Below, piece after piece: positions 1 through 9,243 of a stretch of 64,000 nucleotides of DNA. How positions within the stretch are numbered: the first letter of the stretch is position 1; each line of letters starts with the position of its first letter. The notes below the pieces were generated by a model. It saw nothing but the letters and a program-made list of their open reading frames with translations. It was not told the origin of the DNA and ran no database searches. Origin of the DNA: Comamonadaceae bacterium (GTDB taxonomy: Bacteria > Pseudomonadota > Gammaproteobacteria > Burkholderiales > Burkholderiaceae_C); NCBI GenBank assembly GCA_027484105.1, contig JAIXUG010000002.1, forward strand, positions 248,001 to 312,000, in the 5' to 3' direction. Made by a program: the position numbers and the translations under genes.

Positions 1-2
1 AC

Positions 3-62
3 GAAAAGGTGGAGCTGGCCCGCCAGATATCGGCTCCTGACAAGGCACAATGTCGGGCATGA
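3..62 (+). CDS. 3' end of an upstream gene (partial)
   Basis: An open frame enters from the window edge and ends with a TGA at 60-62. It would encode a short hydrophilic tail ending in KAQCRA. The stop overlaps the ATG at 59 of the next gene in an ATGA arrangement, the usual sign of translational coupling inside an operon. Too little is present to name a product. A second reading frame also stops in this stretch, so the assignment rests mainly on the ATGA overlap. Confidence 0.4.
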   Translation, partial: EKVELARQISAPDKAQCRA

Positions 63-1066
63 ACATTGTGATCCTTGACGACTACCAAGATGTCGTCCGC
101 AAACTCGACTGTGCGTCCAAACTCGAGAACTACCCAGCCAAGGTTTACACCAACACGGTCAAAGGCATCGGGCAGCTGTCTGTCCGACTCAAAGATGCCG
201 ATGTGATCGTGTTGATTCGTGAACGCACTGTGGTGACCAGAGCCTTGATCGAAAAACTGCCACGCCTCAAATTGATCGCCCAAACGGGGCGCGTGGGTGG
301 TCACATCGACCTGGCGGCTTGTTCGGAACGTGGCGTGGCCGTTGCAGAAGGCGTGGGCTCTCCCGTCGCACCGGCTGAACTGACTTGGGCCTTGATCATG
401 GCCGCAGCCCGGCGCCTGCCGCACTACATCAGCAACCTCAAACACGGCGCTTGGCAGCAATCGGGGCTGAAATCCGGGGGCATGCCCACCAATTTTGGTT
501 TGGGGACTGTCTTGAAGGGGAAAACCCTCGGTGTATGGGGTTACGGAAAAATTGGGCAAATGGTTGCGGGGTATGGTCGCGCTTTTGGCATGAACGTGCA
601 AATTTGGGGCAGCGATGAATCCCGCATCCGCGCCGTGCAGGATGGTTTGGCCGCCGCGCCCAGCCGCGAGTCATTTTTTGAAAATGCCGATGTGCTGTCT
701 TTGCACTTGCGCTTGAACGATGTGACCACCGGCATCGTGACCGGTGATGACTTGGGCAGAATGAAGCCCACGGCCTTGTTGGTCAACACATCGCGTGCAG
801 AATTGATCGAGCCCAACGCCTTGATTGGTGCCCTGAATCGGGGGCGTCCCGGCATGGCCGCCATCGATGTTTTCGAATCCGAGCCGATCTTGCAGGGATC
901 GGCGCTATTGCGGCTGGAAAACTGCATCTGCACGCCCCACATTGGCTATGTTGAAAAAGACAGCTACGAACTCTACTTTGGCACCGCTTTCGACAACGTC
1001 GTGAACTACATCAAAGGGACACCGACCAACATCGTCAATCCTGGCGCGCTGCAAGTGCGTCGCTAA
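59..1066 (+). CDS. D-isomer-specific 2-hydroxyacid dehydrogenase family protein
   Basis: A 335-residue NAD(P)-dependent oxidoreductase of the D-2-hydroxyacid dehydrogenase family, which interconverts 2-oxo acids and D-2-hydroxy acids in the cytosol. Visible features are the Rossmann motif in GVWGYGKIGQ (about residues 160-170), the VNTSRAELI segment with the substrate-binding Arg, the Glu of FESEP and the catalytic His of CTPHIGY near the C-terminus. Length is normal. I chose ATG 59 because the family typically begins M-x-I-V-x-L-D-D-Y-Q and this ATG overlaps the upstream stop. ATG 50 is possible and has a closer AAGG. The family includes phosphoglycerate, glyoxylate and formate dehydrogenases; the substrate here cannot be told. 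Confidence 0.88.
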   Translation: MNIVILDDYQDVVRKLDCASKLENYPAKVYTNTVKGIGQLSVRLKDADVIVLIRERTVVTRALIEKLPRLKLIAQTGRVGGHIDLAACSERGVAVAEGVGSPVAPAELTWALIMAAARRLPHYISNLKHGAWQQSGLKSGGMPTNFGLGTVLKGKTLGVWGYGKIGQMVAGYGRAFGMNVQIWGSDESRIRAVQDGLAAAPSRESFFENADVLSLHLRLNDVTTGIVTGDDLGRMKPTALLVNTSRAELIEPNALIGALNRGRPGMAAIDVFESEPILQGSALLRLENCICTPHIGYVEKDSYELYFGTAFDNVVNYIKGTPTNIVNPGALQVRR

Positions 1067-1168
1067 ACGCCCACCGGCTTGGGACCGCCACTGATTTCGG
1101 GTTGCACTGCCTTCAACAAGGGCTCAAGCCATTGAAACTTCAAATTCCTATTGCCTGACTCACAGATC

Positions 1169-2689
1169 ATGACCCTCGCATTTTCCAAAGTCGCCATCAT
1201 TGGCGCCGGCGCCATGGGCCGGGGCATCGCCCAAATTGCCACACAAGCGGGCAGCCAGGTGTGGCTGTACGACACCCAAGCCGAAGCCATCGCCAAAGCC
1301 CGTAACGCTGTATTCCAACAATGGGACAAGCTGCAGGAAAAAGGCCGCCTGTCTCCCGAAACCGTGGCCGACTACAAAACCCGTTTGCTCAGCGCCGCCA
1401 GCATGCAAGACCTGGCCGAATGCGAATTGGTGGTGGAGGCCATCGTCGAGAAAATCGACATCAAGAAAAGCCTGTTCACCGAACTCGAAAAAGTGCTCGC
1501 CCCCACGGCTGTCCTGGTGACCAACACCTCGTCACTCTCGGTCACCGCCATTGCAGCGGCCTTGCAGCGCCCCAGCCAGTTTGCGGGCTACCACTTCTTC
1601 AACCCCGTGCCCTTGATGAAGGTGGTCGAAGTGATCGCCGGTCTCAAGACCGACCAGGCCGTCTGCGAACGCTTGTCCGAGTTTGCCCGCCAGATGGGCC
1701 ACACACCGGTGCAAGCGCAAGACACGCCGGGCTTCATCGTCAACCACGCTGGGCGTGGTTACAGCACCGAAGCACTGCGCATCGTGAGCGAAGGCATTGC
1801 GGATTTCGCGACCATTGACCGCATCCTGCGCGATCAGGTGGGGTTCAAGCTTGGCCCCTTCGAATTGTTTGACCTGACGGCCCTGGATGTTTCCCACCAT
1901 GTGATCGAAGCGATTTATCACCAGTACTACGAAGAACCCCGCTACCGCCCCAACGTCATCACCGCCCAGCGTTTGGCGGGTGGCGTGGTGGGCAAAAAAG
2001 TGGGCGAAGGCTTTTACAAATATGTGGATGGCGTGGCGCACGTGCCTGCAGAACCGCCCGTGCCCGTTGTGGAAAGCCTTCCGCCTGTGTGGGTCTCACC
2101 CCGTGCAGCGCGCCGCATGGAGCTTTTGCAGCTGCTCAAGGACCTGGGGGCAACCCTAGAATCCGGGGCATCGCCCTCTCCTGAAGCGCTGACCATCGTC
2201 GCCCCCTTGGGCTTTGACATCACCACCGTGGCGGTGGTCGAGCGCTTGGACCCGGCCCGCACTGTGGGCATCGACATGCTGGTCAATGACGCCGCCACCA
2301 AACGCCGTGTGCTGGCCACCAATCCCGCCACCCGCACCGACATGCGCGATGCCGCGCACGCCTTGTTTGCCCGCGACGGCAAAGCCGTCTCGGTGATCCG
2401 CGACAGCGGTGGCTTTGTCACCCAGCGCGTGGTCGCCACCATTGTGAACATCGCGTCCGACATCTGCCAGCAGCGCATCTGTACGCCGCAAGACCTGGAA
2501 ACGGCGGTCACACTCGGCCTGGCCTACCCGATGGGGCCATTGGCCATGGGCAACCGCTTTGGCCCGGACAGCATTCTCGAAGTGCTGTTCAACCTGCAAA
2601 CTGTCTATGGCGACCCACGGTATCGCCCCAGCCCTTGGTTGCGCCGCCGCGGTGCGATTGGCCTGTCGCTCATGCACACGGAAGCGTGA
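1169..2689 (+). CDS. 3-hydroxyacyl-CoA dehydrogenase (PaaH-like, two C-terminal domains)
   Basis: This 506-residue enzyme should oxidise an L-3-hydroxyacyl-CoA to the 3-ketoacyl-CoA with NAD+. The N-terminus has the dinucleotide motif IIGAGAMGRGIAQ, followed by the YHFFNPVPLM segment holding the catalytic His (about residue 141). Two 3HCDH_C-type helical domains follow: one around GFIVNHAGRGY and one around GGFVTQRVVATI. Two such domains and roughly 505 residues match PaaH-type 3-hydroxyadipyl-CoA dehydrogenases and FadB-like stand-alone enzymes. An upstream in-frame TTG at 1151 is less likely than ATG 1169. The stop lies 2 bases before the ATG of the enoyl-CoA hydratase, so the two are surely co-transcribed. 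Phenylacetate versus general fatty-acid use cannot be decided because other paa genes are not in the window. Confidence 0.9.
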   Translation: MTLAFSKVAIIGAGAMGRGIAQIATQAGSQVWLYDTQAEAIAKARNAVFQQWDKLQEKGRLSPETVADYKTRLLSAASMQDLAECELVVEAIVEKIDIKKSLFTELEKVLAPTAVLVTNTSSLSVTAIAAALQRPSQFAGYHFFNPVPLMKVVEVIAGLKTDQAVCERLSEFARQMGHTPVQAQDTPGFIVNHAGRGYSTEALRIVSEGIADFATIDRILRDQVGFKLGPFELFDLTALDVSHHVIEAIYHQYYEEPRYRPNVITAQRLAGGVVGKKVGEGFYKYVDGVAHVPAEPPVPVVESLPPVWVSPRAARRMELLQLLKDLGATLESGASPSPEALTIVAPLGFDITTVAVVERLDPARTVGIDMLVNDAATKRRVLATNPATRTDMRDAAHALFARDGKAVSVIRDSGGFVTQRVVATIVNIASDICQQRICTPQDLETAVTLGLAYPMGPLAMGNRFGPDSILEVLFNLQTVYGDPRYRPSPWLRRRGAIGLSLMHTEA

Positions 2690-2691
2690 AA

Positions 2692-3471
2692 ATGACCGCT
2701 CAACTGCTCAGCACCAGCGAAGGTCAGACCTTGGTCCTGACCCTCAGCAACCCAGAGTTTCGCAACGCACTCGGGCCCGAAATGTACGCCGCAGGCGTCG
2801 AAGCCCTGAGCGTGGCCGAATCCAGCGCCGATGTGCGCAGCGTGGTCATCACCGGGGCCAATGGCATCTTCAGCGCAGGCGGTAATTTGCAACGCCTTCA
2901 AAACAACCGCCAGCTGCCTCCAGAGCACCAGGCGCAAAGCATTGAAGGGCTGCACAACTGGATCGAAGCCATCCGCACCTTCCCCAAGCCGGTGATTGCA
3001 GCGGTCGAAGGGCCTGCAGCGGGGGCTGGTTTTTCGCTGGCTTTGGCCTGCGACTTGATCGTGGCGGCCCGCAACAGTGTGTTCGTGATGGCCTACAGCT
3101 CGATAGCCCTGTCGCCTGACGGCGGCGGCAGTTGGAGCCTGTCCCGGGCGGTGCCGCGCCAGTTGGCCACCGAACTCTTGATGTGCGGCGAGCGCATCGG
3201 TGCCGAACGGCTCCAACAGTTGGGCGTGGTCAACCGCCTGGCCGATGCCGGTCAGGCACTGCAAGATGCCCTGCAACTGAGTGAGCTGCTCAACGCCCGC
3301 GCGCCCAACGCCTTGAGCAGCATCAAGGAATTGCTGGCCGATGCCGATGACAGCAGCCTCAATGTCCAACTGGCCCGTGAACGCGATCACTTTGTCAAAA
3401 ACCTGCACCACAACAATGCAGGCATTGGCATTGCGGCCTTTTTGAACAAGCAAAAACCCGAATACGAATAA
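2692..3471 (+). CDS. Enoyl-CoA hydratase/isomerase (PaaG-like crotonase)
   Basis: A 259-residue crotonase-fold protein. The CoA-binding and oxyanion-hole elements are visible in SAGGNLQRL (about residues 60-70) and in EGPAAGAGFSLALACDLIVAA. The PDGGGSW stretch resembles the PDxGGSW segment of PaaG-type isomerases, where the Asp is catalytic, rather than the paired glutamates of classical hydratases. It may therefore shift double bonds (2,3-dehydroadipyl-CoA isomerase type) or hydrate an enoyl-CoA. The start at ATG 2692 lies 2 bases after the dehydrogenase stop; upstream in-frame codons overlap that gene and are not needed. It pairs naturally with the dehydrogenase as consecutive steps of a beta-oxidation-like pathway. 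Confidence 0.88.
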   Translation: MTAQLLSTSEGQTLVLTLSNPEFRNALGPEMYAAGVEALSVAESSADVRSVVITGANGIFSAGGNLQRLQNNRQLPPEHQAQSIEGLHNWIEAIRTFPKPVIAAVEGPAAGAGFSLALACDLIVAARNSVFVMAYSSIALSPDGGGSWSLSRAVPRQLATELLMCGERIGAERLQQLGVVNRLADAGQALQDALQLSELLNARAPNALSSIKELLADADDSSLNVQLARERDHFVKNLHHNNAGIGIAAFLNKQKPEYE

Positions 3472-3528
3472 GTTGACTGGTCCCCCAGGCGACAAAATTT
3501 CGATTCCCAGTCACTCAAAGGACAGAAC

Positions 3529-4248
3529 ATGGATGAACCGATTCTGACAATGGAGGAAAGAGAAGCCATCAACGGTGGTCGCTGGTTCTCTACCCTCTCA
3601 CCCTCACTTCGTCACGACATACTTCGATGCGCCTACGTCAAGCGACACAAAGACGGCGACATGCTCGCTGCCCGGGGCGATCCGCCCGAGCAGTGGATCG
3701 CTTGCGCCAAGGGTGCCGTGCGTGTCAGCTCGACTTCGGTCTCGGGCAAGCAAATCACCTTGACCTATGTGGAGCCGGGCATCTGGTTTGGCGATGTGTC
3801 CATCTTCGACGGGGATCGTCGAACGCACGACTGCTATGCACACGGCGACACCACCACCTTGAACGTGGCCAAGGCCGACTTCAAGAAAATACTGTCTCAG
3901 CACGTCGAGTTTTACGACGCCATGTTGCGCCTGCATGCACGCCGCATTCGCCAACTCTACGGCTTGGTGGAGGACCTCAACACCCTGCCCTTGCGAGCCC
4001 GACTGGCCAAACAGCTCAACCACCTGCTGCGCAGCTACGGTGTGCCCAGTCTGTCCGATGCCAAAGCGATTCGCATCAGCTTGCAACTGGCGCAAGAAGA
4101 ACTGGCGCAATTGCTGGGTGCCTCACGCCAACGCGTGAACCAGGAACTCAAGCAAATGGAGCGCGAGCAGATCATTCGCATCGAGCCAGGCGGCCTGGTG
4201 GTGCTGGACCGCGATGCGCTGTTGCTGATTGTGAACGCGGACCACTGA
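3529..4248 (+). CDS. Crp/Fnr-family transcriptional regulator
   Basis: A 239-residue regulator with an N-terminal cyclic-nucleotide-binding-fold domain (about residues 35-140) and a C-terminal winged helix. The recognition region is LAQLLGASRQRVNQEL, close to the Crp HTH layout. The phosphate-binding-cassette position reads FGDVSIFDGDRRTH, with Asp where cAMP-binding members have Glu, so binding of cAMP itself is doubtful. There is no Fnr-type N-terminal cysteine cluster. It sits on the same strand between the crotonase and the phosphotransferase/acyl-CoA dehydrogenase genes, so regulation of this catabolic cluster is a reasonable inference. The effector is unknown. Confidence 0.88.
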   Translation: MDEPILTMEEREAINGGRWFSTLSPSLRHDILRCAYVKRHKDGDMLAARGDPPEQWIACAKGAVRVSSTSVSGKQITLTYVEPGIWFGDVSIFDGDRRTHDCYAHGDTTTLNVAKADFKKILSQHVEFYDAMLRLHARRIRQLYGLVEDLNTLPLRARLAKQLNHLLRSYGVPSLSDAKAIRISLQLAQEELAQLLGASRQRVNQELKQMEREQIIRIEPGGLVVLDRDALLLIVNADH

Positions 4249-4312
4249 CGCATCACGTTTTGAATGCACCGCCGCTGCCCCCAAAGGCCAACGACTTCCC
4301 ACGGATGAACCC

Positions 4313-5398
4313 ATGAGTGCTTTTGACCATTTTGTGGGGACTCGGCCTGTCTCAGGCACCCACGCCTTTGACGAATCTGCGCTGGAGGGCTGGCTCAGCG
4401 CCAGACTTTCCGGCTTTGCGGGCCCCTTGAGCGTGGAAATGTTCAAGGGTGGCCAGTCCAACCCCACCTACAAACTCATCACGCCATCGCGCAAGTACGT
4501 GATGCGGGCCAAGCCTGGCCCTGTGGCCAAGCTGCTGCCATCGGCCCACGCCATCGAGCGCGAATTTGCGGTGATGCAAGGCCTGCACGGCACCGATGTG
4601 CCGGTGGCACAAATGCACGTGCTGTGTGACGACGAATCGGTCATTGGCCGTGCGTTTTACGTCATGGAGTTCGTGCAAGGCCGTGTGCTTTGGGACCAGT
4701 CACTGCCCGGCATGACACCCACCGAACGCGGTGCGATTTACGACGAAATGAACCGCGTGCTGGCAGCACTGCACAAAGTGGACTTTGCCAAGCAAGGACT
4801 GGCCAGCTACGGCAAAACTGGCAACTACATCGAGCGCCAGATCGGGCGCTGGAGCAAACAGTACGCTGCCTCCATCACACAGCCCATCCCTGAAATGGAC
4901 CAGTTGATCGAGTGGCTGCCGCAAAACATCCCGGAAAGCGCCAAGGACGATTCGCTGGTGAGCATCGTGCACGGCGACTACCGCCTGGACAACCTGATGT
5001 TCCACCCCACCGAAGCGCACGTGCTGGCGGTGCTCGACTGGGAGCTGTCTACGCTGGGCCATCCGCTGGCCGACTTCAGCTACCACTGCATGGCCTGGCA
5101 CATCACCCCCGGCACCTTCCGTGGGATTGGCGGACTTGATCTTGCCAGCTTAGGCATCCCCTCAGAGGCCGAGTACATCCGCCGCTATTGCGAACGCACG
5201 GGCTTCACCACCCCCGAGGCCTTGGCCAAGGACTGGAACTTCTACCTGGCCTACAACATGTTCCGCATTGCAGCCATCTTGCAAGGCATTGCCAAACGCG
5301 TCGAAGACGGCACGGCGTCCAGCGAGCAAGCCAAAACCTCGGGCGCTGGTGCCAAACCCATGGCCGAGCTGGCCTGGCGTTTTGCCTGCCAAGCCTGA
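4313..5398 (+). CDS. APH-family phosphotransferase (ACAD10/11-like)
   Basis: A 361-residue kinase-fold protein of the aminoglycoside phosphotransferase (APH) family. The catalytic loop is [12 protein letters not shown] (about residues 220-231) and the metal-binding segment is [16 protein letters not shown], the typical Brenner-like pair. This subfamily resembles the N-terminal kinase domain of human ACAD10/ACAD11 and in bacteria usually lies next to an acyl-CoA dehydrogenase, as here, where the dehydrogenase starts 41 bases downstream. By analogy with ACAD10/11 it may phosphorylate a 4-hydroxyacyl-CoA so that the partner can eliminate it. That role is inference. It is not an antibiotic-resistance gene on this context. 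Confidence 0.85.
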   Translation: MSAFDHFVGTRPVSGTHAFDESALEGWLSARLSGFAGPLSVEMFKGGQSNPTYKLITPSRKYVMRAKPGPVAKLLPSAHAIEREFAVMQGLHGTDVPVAQMHVLCDDESVIGRAFYVMEFVQGRVLWDQSLPGMTPTERGAIYDEMNRVLAALHKVDFAKQGLASYGKTGNYIERQIGRWSKQYAASITQPIPEMDQLIEWLPQNIPESAKDDSLVSIVHGDYRLDNLMFHPTEAHVLAVLDWELSTLGHPLADFSYHCMAWHITPGTFRGIGGLDLASLGIPSEAEYIRRYCERTGFTTPEALAKDWNFYLAYNMFRIAAILQGIAKRVEDGTASSEQAKTSGAGAKPMAELAWRFACQA

Positions 5399-5439
5399 AC
5401 TTTTTCAACCCCAGAATCACCAACTCCAGGAGAGAGACC

Positions 5440-6699
<1,260 letters not shown>

Positions 6700-6705
6700 A
6701 AATCC

Positions 6706-6758
6706 ATGACTTCACCCCATCTGCCGCGACCAGCCCAAGCGCAGATGGGGCCAGTCAT
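6706..6758. other. Long stem-loop downstream of the acyl-CoA dehydrogenase gene
   Basis: CCCCATCTGC (6715-6724) is repeated inverted as GCAGATGGGG (6741-6750), a perfect 10-bp arm with a 16-base loop. An outer pair, ATGACT (6706-6711) and AGTCAT (6753-6758), extends it. It starts 6 bases after the stop codon. No T-tract follows immediately (TTTTT comes about 15 bases later), so it may be a transcription terminator or an mRNA 3'-end stabiliser. Confidence 0.55.
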
Positions 6759-6791
6759 CATGGCCACTGCACATTTTTGCCATGGGACGCC

Positions 6792-6819
6792 TTCAAAAGC
6801 AGGATTTGAGGGTTAGAAT
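6792..6819 (+). promoter_or_regulatory. Possible sigma-70 promoter of the tRNA pair
   Basis: TAGAAT at 6814-6819 is a good -10 hexamer and lies 10 bases before the tRNA-Pro 5' end. TTCAAA at 6792-6797 is a weak -35 with 16-base spacing. Only the -10 is convincing. Confidence 0.35.
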
Positions 6820-6828
6820 AACGCCAGT

Positions 6829-6905
6829 CGGAGCGTAGCGCAGCCTGGTAGCGCATCTGCTTTGGGAGCAGAGGGTCGCGAGTTCGAATCCCGCCGCTCC
6901 GACCA
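6829..6905 (+). tRNA. tRNA-Pro (anticodon TGG)
   Basis: A 77-base cloverleaf including the encoded CCA. The acceptor arms CGGAGCG and CGCTCCG pair fully. The anticodon arm TCTGC/GCAGA encloses the loop TTTGGGA, giving anticodon TGG, which reads CCA and, with wobble modification, other Pro codons. The T-arm carries GTTCGAATC. It is followed by a terminator-like hairpin and then tRNA-Arg. Confidence 0.96.
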
Positions 6906-6950
6906 TTTTTTCATGCACACCCGTGCGTTTGTCAATTCAAGCAACAACAA

Positions 6951-6973
6951 AAAAGGCCCCTTCAGGGCCTTTT
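6951..6973 (+). terminator. Rho-independent terminator-like hairpin between the two tRNAs
   Basis: AAAAGGCCC (6951-6959) pairs with GGGCCTTTT (6965-6973) around a 5-base loop, followed by GTGTTTT. The structure fits a rho-independent terminator after tRNA-Pro. If it is efficient, tRNA-Arg needs its own promoter, and only about 10 bases remain before it, so read-through or processing is likely. Confidence 0.6.
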
Positions 6974-6982
6974 GTGTTTTCT

Positions 6983-7059
6983 CTGCCCGTAGCTCAGTTG
7001 GATAGAGCAACAGCCTTCTAAGCTGTGGGTCACAGGTTCGATCCCTGTCGGGCAGACCA
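6983..7059 (+). tRNA. tRNA-Arg (anticodon TCT)
   Basis: A 77-base cloverleaf with encoded CCA. The acceptor arms CTGCCCG and CGGGCAG are complementary. The D-arm is GCTC/GAGC. The anticodon arm ACAGC/GCTGT encloses loop CTTCTAA, giving anticodon TCT for AGA codons. The T-arm carries GGTTCGATCC. A short inverted repeat ATCGGA-CAAA-TCCGAT (7060-7075) directly follows, in the space before the convergent fliS stop. Confidence 0.96.
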
Positions 7060-7080
7060 ATCGGACAAATCCGATGGCCA

Positions 7081-7503
7081 TCAATTCGCGTAGCTGGACT
7101 TTCGGCTGGTGTCTGCCAACAAGCTGGGCAGGGTTTGCCAAGCTTGTGAAATGTCCTTGATCAGGGTCTTGACCTCTTCCAATGCCGCCAAGTCGTTGTG
7201 CGCGTTCACGTGGAACAAGCGGCGTGTGATGTAGGCGTACAACTCGTTGAGGTTTTCGGCCAGTTCACCACCGCGTTCAAAGTCGAGCGCGCCCTGCAAA
7301 CCCACAACGATGCGACCGGCACGGGACAAGGCTTTGGACTTTTCTTCAATGGCATTGTTCTGGATATGGCCGGATGCGGAGGCCAGGCTTTCGAGCAAGC
7401 CATCAAACAGCATTTGAATCAACTGAACGTTGTCAGCGGTGGCCACCCCTGTGGAGACTTGGACAGAACCGTAACTTTCAGCAAACTTGGAATAGGCACG
7501 CAT
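7081..7503 (-). CDS. fliS: Flagellar export chaperone FliS
   Basis: A 140-residue all-helical protein recognisable as FliS from AYSKFAESYG at the N-terminus and the IQMLFDGLLESL helix. FliS binds the disordered C-terminus of flagellin in the cytosol, prevents premature polymerisation and delivers it to the FlhA export gate. Length is typical (about 130-145). It stands alone, without fliD or fliT beside it (fliD is at 48 kb). A sigma-28-type promoter lies at 7536-7562, about 33 bases upstream of the start, and an AAGGGG ribosome-binding site precedes the ATG, so it looks like an independently transcribed late gene. Confidence 0.93.
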   Translation of the reverse strand: MRAYSKFAESYGSVQVSTGVATADNVQLIQMLFDGLLESLASASGHIQNNAIEEKSKALSRAGRIVVGLQGALDFERGGELAENLNELYAYITRRLFHVNAHNDLAALEEVKTLIKDISQAWQTLPSLLADTSRKSSYAN

Positions 7504-7535
7504 TGAAAAACCCCTTTACATCTTCAGTAACTATG

Positions 7536-7562
7536 GAATCGGCGCAAGGGCGCTGAACTTGA
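7536..7562 (-). promoter_or_regulatory. Sigma-28 (FliA) promoter of fliS
   Basis: Reading the - strand, TCAAGTTC (7562-7555), 11 bases, then GCCGATTC (7543-7536). This matches the enterobacterial FliA consensus TAAAGTTT-N11-GCCGATAA at 12 of 16 positions with exact spacing. The same -35 octamer recurs upstream of flgM. Confidence 0.75.
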
Positions 7563-7597
7563 GACCCACTTAGCGATACTGTAGAAATTAAGATTTT

Positions 7598-8245
7598 TCA
7601 GCTCTTACGCTTGGAATTACCCTTTGATTCAGCATCAACCGATGATGAAGAACCAAGAGATGACTGTTCACTGGCAATCTCAGTAGCCACAGGCATCAGC
7701 CATTCGGACAGCGGACTGGTGTCCTCAATTTGAGCTTTACTCCATAAAAAGTGACCCGCTTCATCCATGGAAGCACGAATAGGTCCCCAATCAGACTCTG
7801 GTGATTGTGACGCATCAAAACCACATTGATACAAGGCGTTGGCCTGTGCACTGGGAATCCATGATTCCACTGACCCTTTAGCTGTAGAGATCAGCTTGAT
7901 ATTCTGAGGCTCACTGGGTGCTCCTCGGAAACCGTCTTGGTAACCGTCTCGATACAAAGCTTCCGCATGCTTGGACAAGATAAGTGGATAACGGCCACGT
8001 AAATCAGACAAAGCTTGATGATCCAAACCCTCTGTGCCTCGTCCGCACATGACATCCCAAAGCTTTTTTGCACTCAATCCCATGAATGGGGATTCCGATT
8101 TGACTGAACTTTCAGTGATGGTGCTCATGACCCTTCGCGTCTCGTTTTCTATCGCATTGACCCGGTCAATGAGATAGATGATCAAAATCAAGACCAATAA
8201 CAAGCCAATGGCCATCAGTGCATTGAGGAAGGCATCTACATTCAT
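7598..8245 (-). CDS. Uncharacterised membrane-anchored protein between fliS and fliA
   Basis: A 215-residue protein I do not recognise. Residues about 8-26 form one strongly hydrophobic segment (LLLVLILIIYLI) followed by charged sequence, so it is probably an inner-membrane anchored protein with a cytoplasmic or periplasmic soluble domain. The middle holds a Gly/Asp-rich YRDGYQDGF region and several conserved-looking Trp residues. The C-terminus is Ser- and Lys-rich, low complexity. Base composition is noticeably more AT-rich than the flanking flagellar genes, suggesting later acquisition or relaxed selection. Its location suggests a link with motility, but no function can be assigned. Confidence 0.7.
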   Translation of the reverse strand: MNVDAFLNALMAIGLLLVLILIIYLIDRVNAIENETRRVMSTITESSVKSESPFMGLSAKKLWDVMCGRGTEGLDHQALSDLRGRYPLILSKHAEALYRDGYQDGFRGAPSEPQNIKLISTAKGSVESWIPSAQANALYQCGFDASQSPESDWGPIRASMDEAGHFLWSKAQIEDTSPLSEWLMPVATEIASEQSSLGSSSSVDAESKGNSKRKS

Positions 8246-8528
8246 ATTGGTTTGAGACGAAATGAAGTTATTGTCGTCGGCAAGACATTATCTGCCGTTT
8301 CAGCAGTAGCACTGGAAAGCGACTGCGCATCCCAAACCGCAGTCCCGACTGTATTGAGTCAAGCAAGCATCGGAAGTTTGTCCGTATAGCTTGTTAGGGG
8401 TCAAGTGAGCCGTAAGTGGAACATGCCTATGCCTCCGGGTTACTGTTTCAAGAATACCGATGGCAGAGTTCGAGGGAAATAATTTGCTCAACACAATTTA
8501 TTAATAAATTTTTATATAAATTTATTAT
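8246..8528. other. Intergenic region with no clear gene; AT-rich palindrome
   Basis: No convincing gene is seen in these 283 bases. Immediately 3' of the fliA stop lies an all-AT inverted repeat: AATAAATTT (8503-8511) and AAATTTATT (8518-8526) around a 6-base loop, in a 45-base tract almost free of G and C. It could mark the end of the fliA transcript. A 64-codon - strand frame (8300-8494) with a Cys-rich tail starts at GTG without a ribosome-binding site and is not called. Confidence 0.5.
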
Positions 8529-9239
8529 TTAATTTAATTGCAAATTTTTTCTCAATTTTTTAACTACAGTGGACAGTATCTGGCTGACTCTGGATTCACT
8601 CACACCCAGCACTTCACCGACTTCTTTGAGGTTGAGTTCCTCAACGTAGTAAAGCGACATTACAAGCTTCTCACGCTCGGGTAAATCGTCAATCGCCTGT
8701 ACCACGGCTTCCATGAATTCAGCCTCTTCCACCATCACCTCAGGCTGCATGGCGGTATCTCCGGGCATGCTCATGACTTCGTCATTGACCACCTCCATCG
8801 AGAAGGTTTCAAAGCGTTTGGCCTGACCACGCTCTTTATGGAACTCCTCGATTTCCTTGCCCATGAACAGCGCCAATTCAGACTGGGTCGGCGCGCGCCC
8901 GAGTTCTGAAGCCAGCACATGAACGGCCTCGTTTTCACTTTTGTTGAATGCGACGGCAGAACGCGGCAAAAAGGACTGCCTGCGGACCTCGTCCAAAATG
9001 GCGCCCCTCACCCGACTCAGGGCGAAATGCTCAAACTCAAAACCCTTGGTCGGATCAAACGAGCGCGCAGCTTCAATCAGCCCCACCATCCCCACTTGCA
9101 CCAACTCATCCAACTCCATGAAAGGTGGCAAGCGGGCCTTCAGGTGGACCGCCACACGCTTGACCATGGGCATATGCGCCAGAATCAGGGATTCGTGGCG
9201 ATTGCCGACTTCTTCATAGAGTGAGACGTTGCTGCTCAT
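8529..9239 (-). CDS. fliA: Flagellar sigma factor FliA (sigma-28)
   Basis: A 236-residue sigma factor of the FliA/WhiG group. Region 2 is visible in LDELVQVGMVGLIEAARSFD and GFEFEHFALSRVRGAILDEV. Region 3 is around ASELGRAPTQSEL. Region 4 is the HTH LNLKEVGEVLGVSESRVSQI near the C-terminus. It directs RNA polymerase to late flagellar and chemotaxis promoters; at least six candidate target sites are readable in this window. Its antagonist FlgM is encoded at 33.4 kb. It is the last gene of the flhA-flhF-flhG-fliA operon and starts 4 bases after flhG ends. Confidence 0.97.
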   Translation of the reverse strand: MSSNVSLYEEVGNRHESLILAHMPMVKRVAVHLKARLPPFMELDELVQVGMVGLIEAARSFDPTKGFEFEHFALSRVRGAILDEVRRQSFLPRSAVAFNKSENEAVHVLASELGRAPTQSELALFMGKEIEEFHKERGQAKRFETFSMEVVNDEVMSMPGDTAMQPEVMVEEAEFMEAVVQAIDDLPEREKLVMSLYYVEELNLKEVGEVLGVSESRVSQILSTVVKKLRKNLQLN

Positions 9240-9243
9240 GAGC

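Noticed and set aside
2605..3495. A 296-codon - strand frame opposite the enoyl-CoA hydratase
   Set aside because: The + strand product has complete crotonase motifs; the - strand product has none.
4313..5398. Aminoglycoside-resistance gene
   Set aside because: The APH-fold protein belongs with acyl-CoA metabolism by sequence features and by its acyl-CoA dehydrogenase neighbour.
8285..8310. A sigma-28-like -10 (GCAGATAA) upstream of the unknown gene at 8245
   Set aside because: No -35 at the required 11-base distance.
8300..8494. A 64-codon - strand frame with a Cys-rich C-terminus (5 Cys in the last 22 residues) next to fliA
   Set aside because: GTG start, no ribosome-binding site, and no similarity I recognise. 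Worth a conservation check but not supported.
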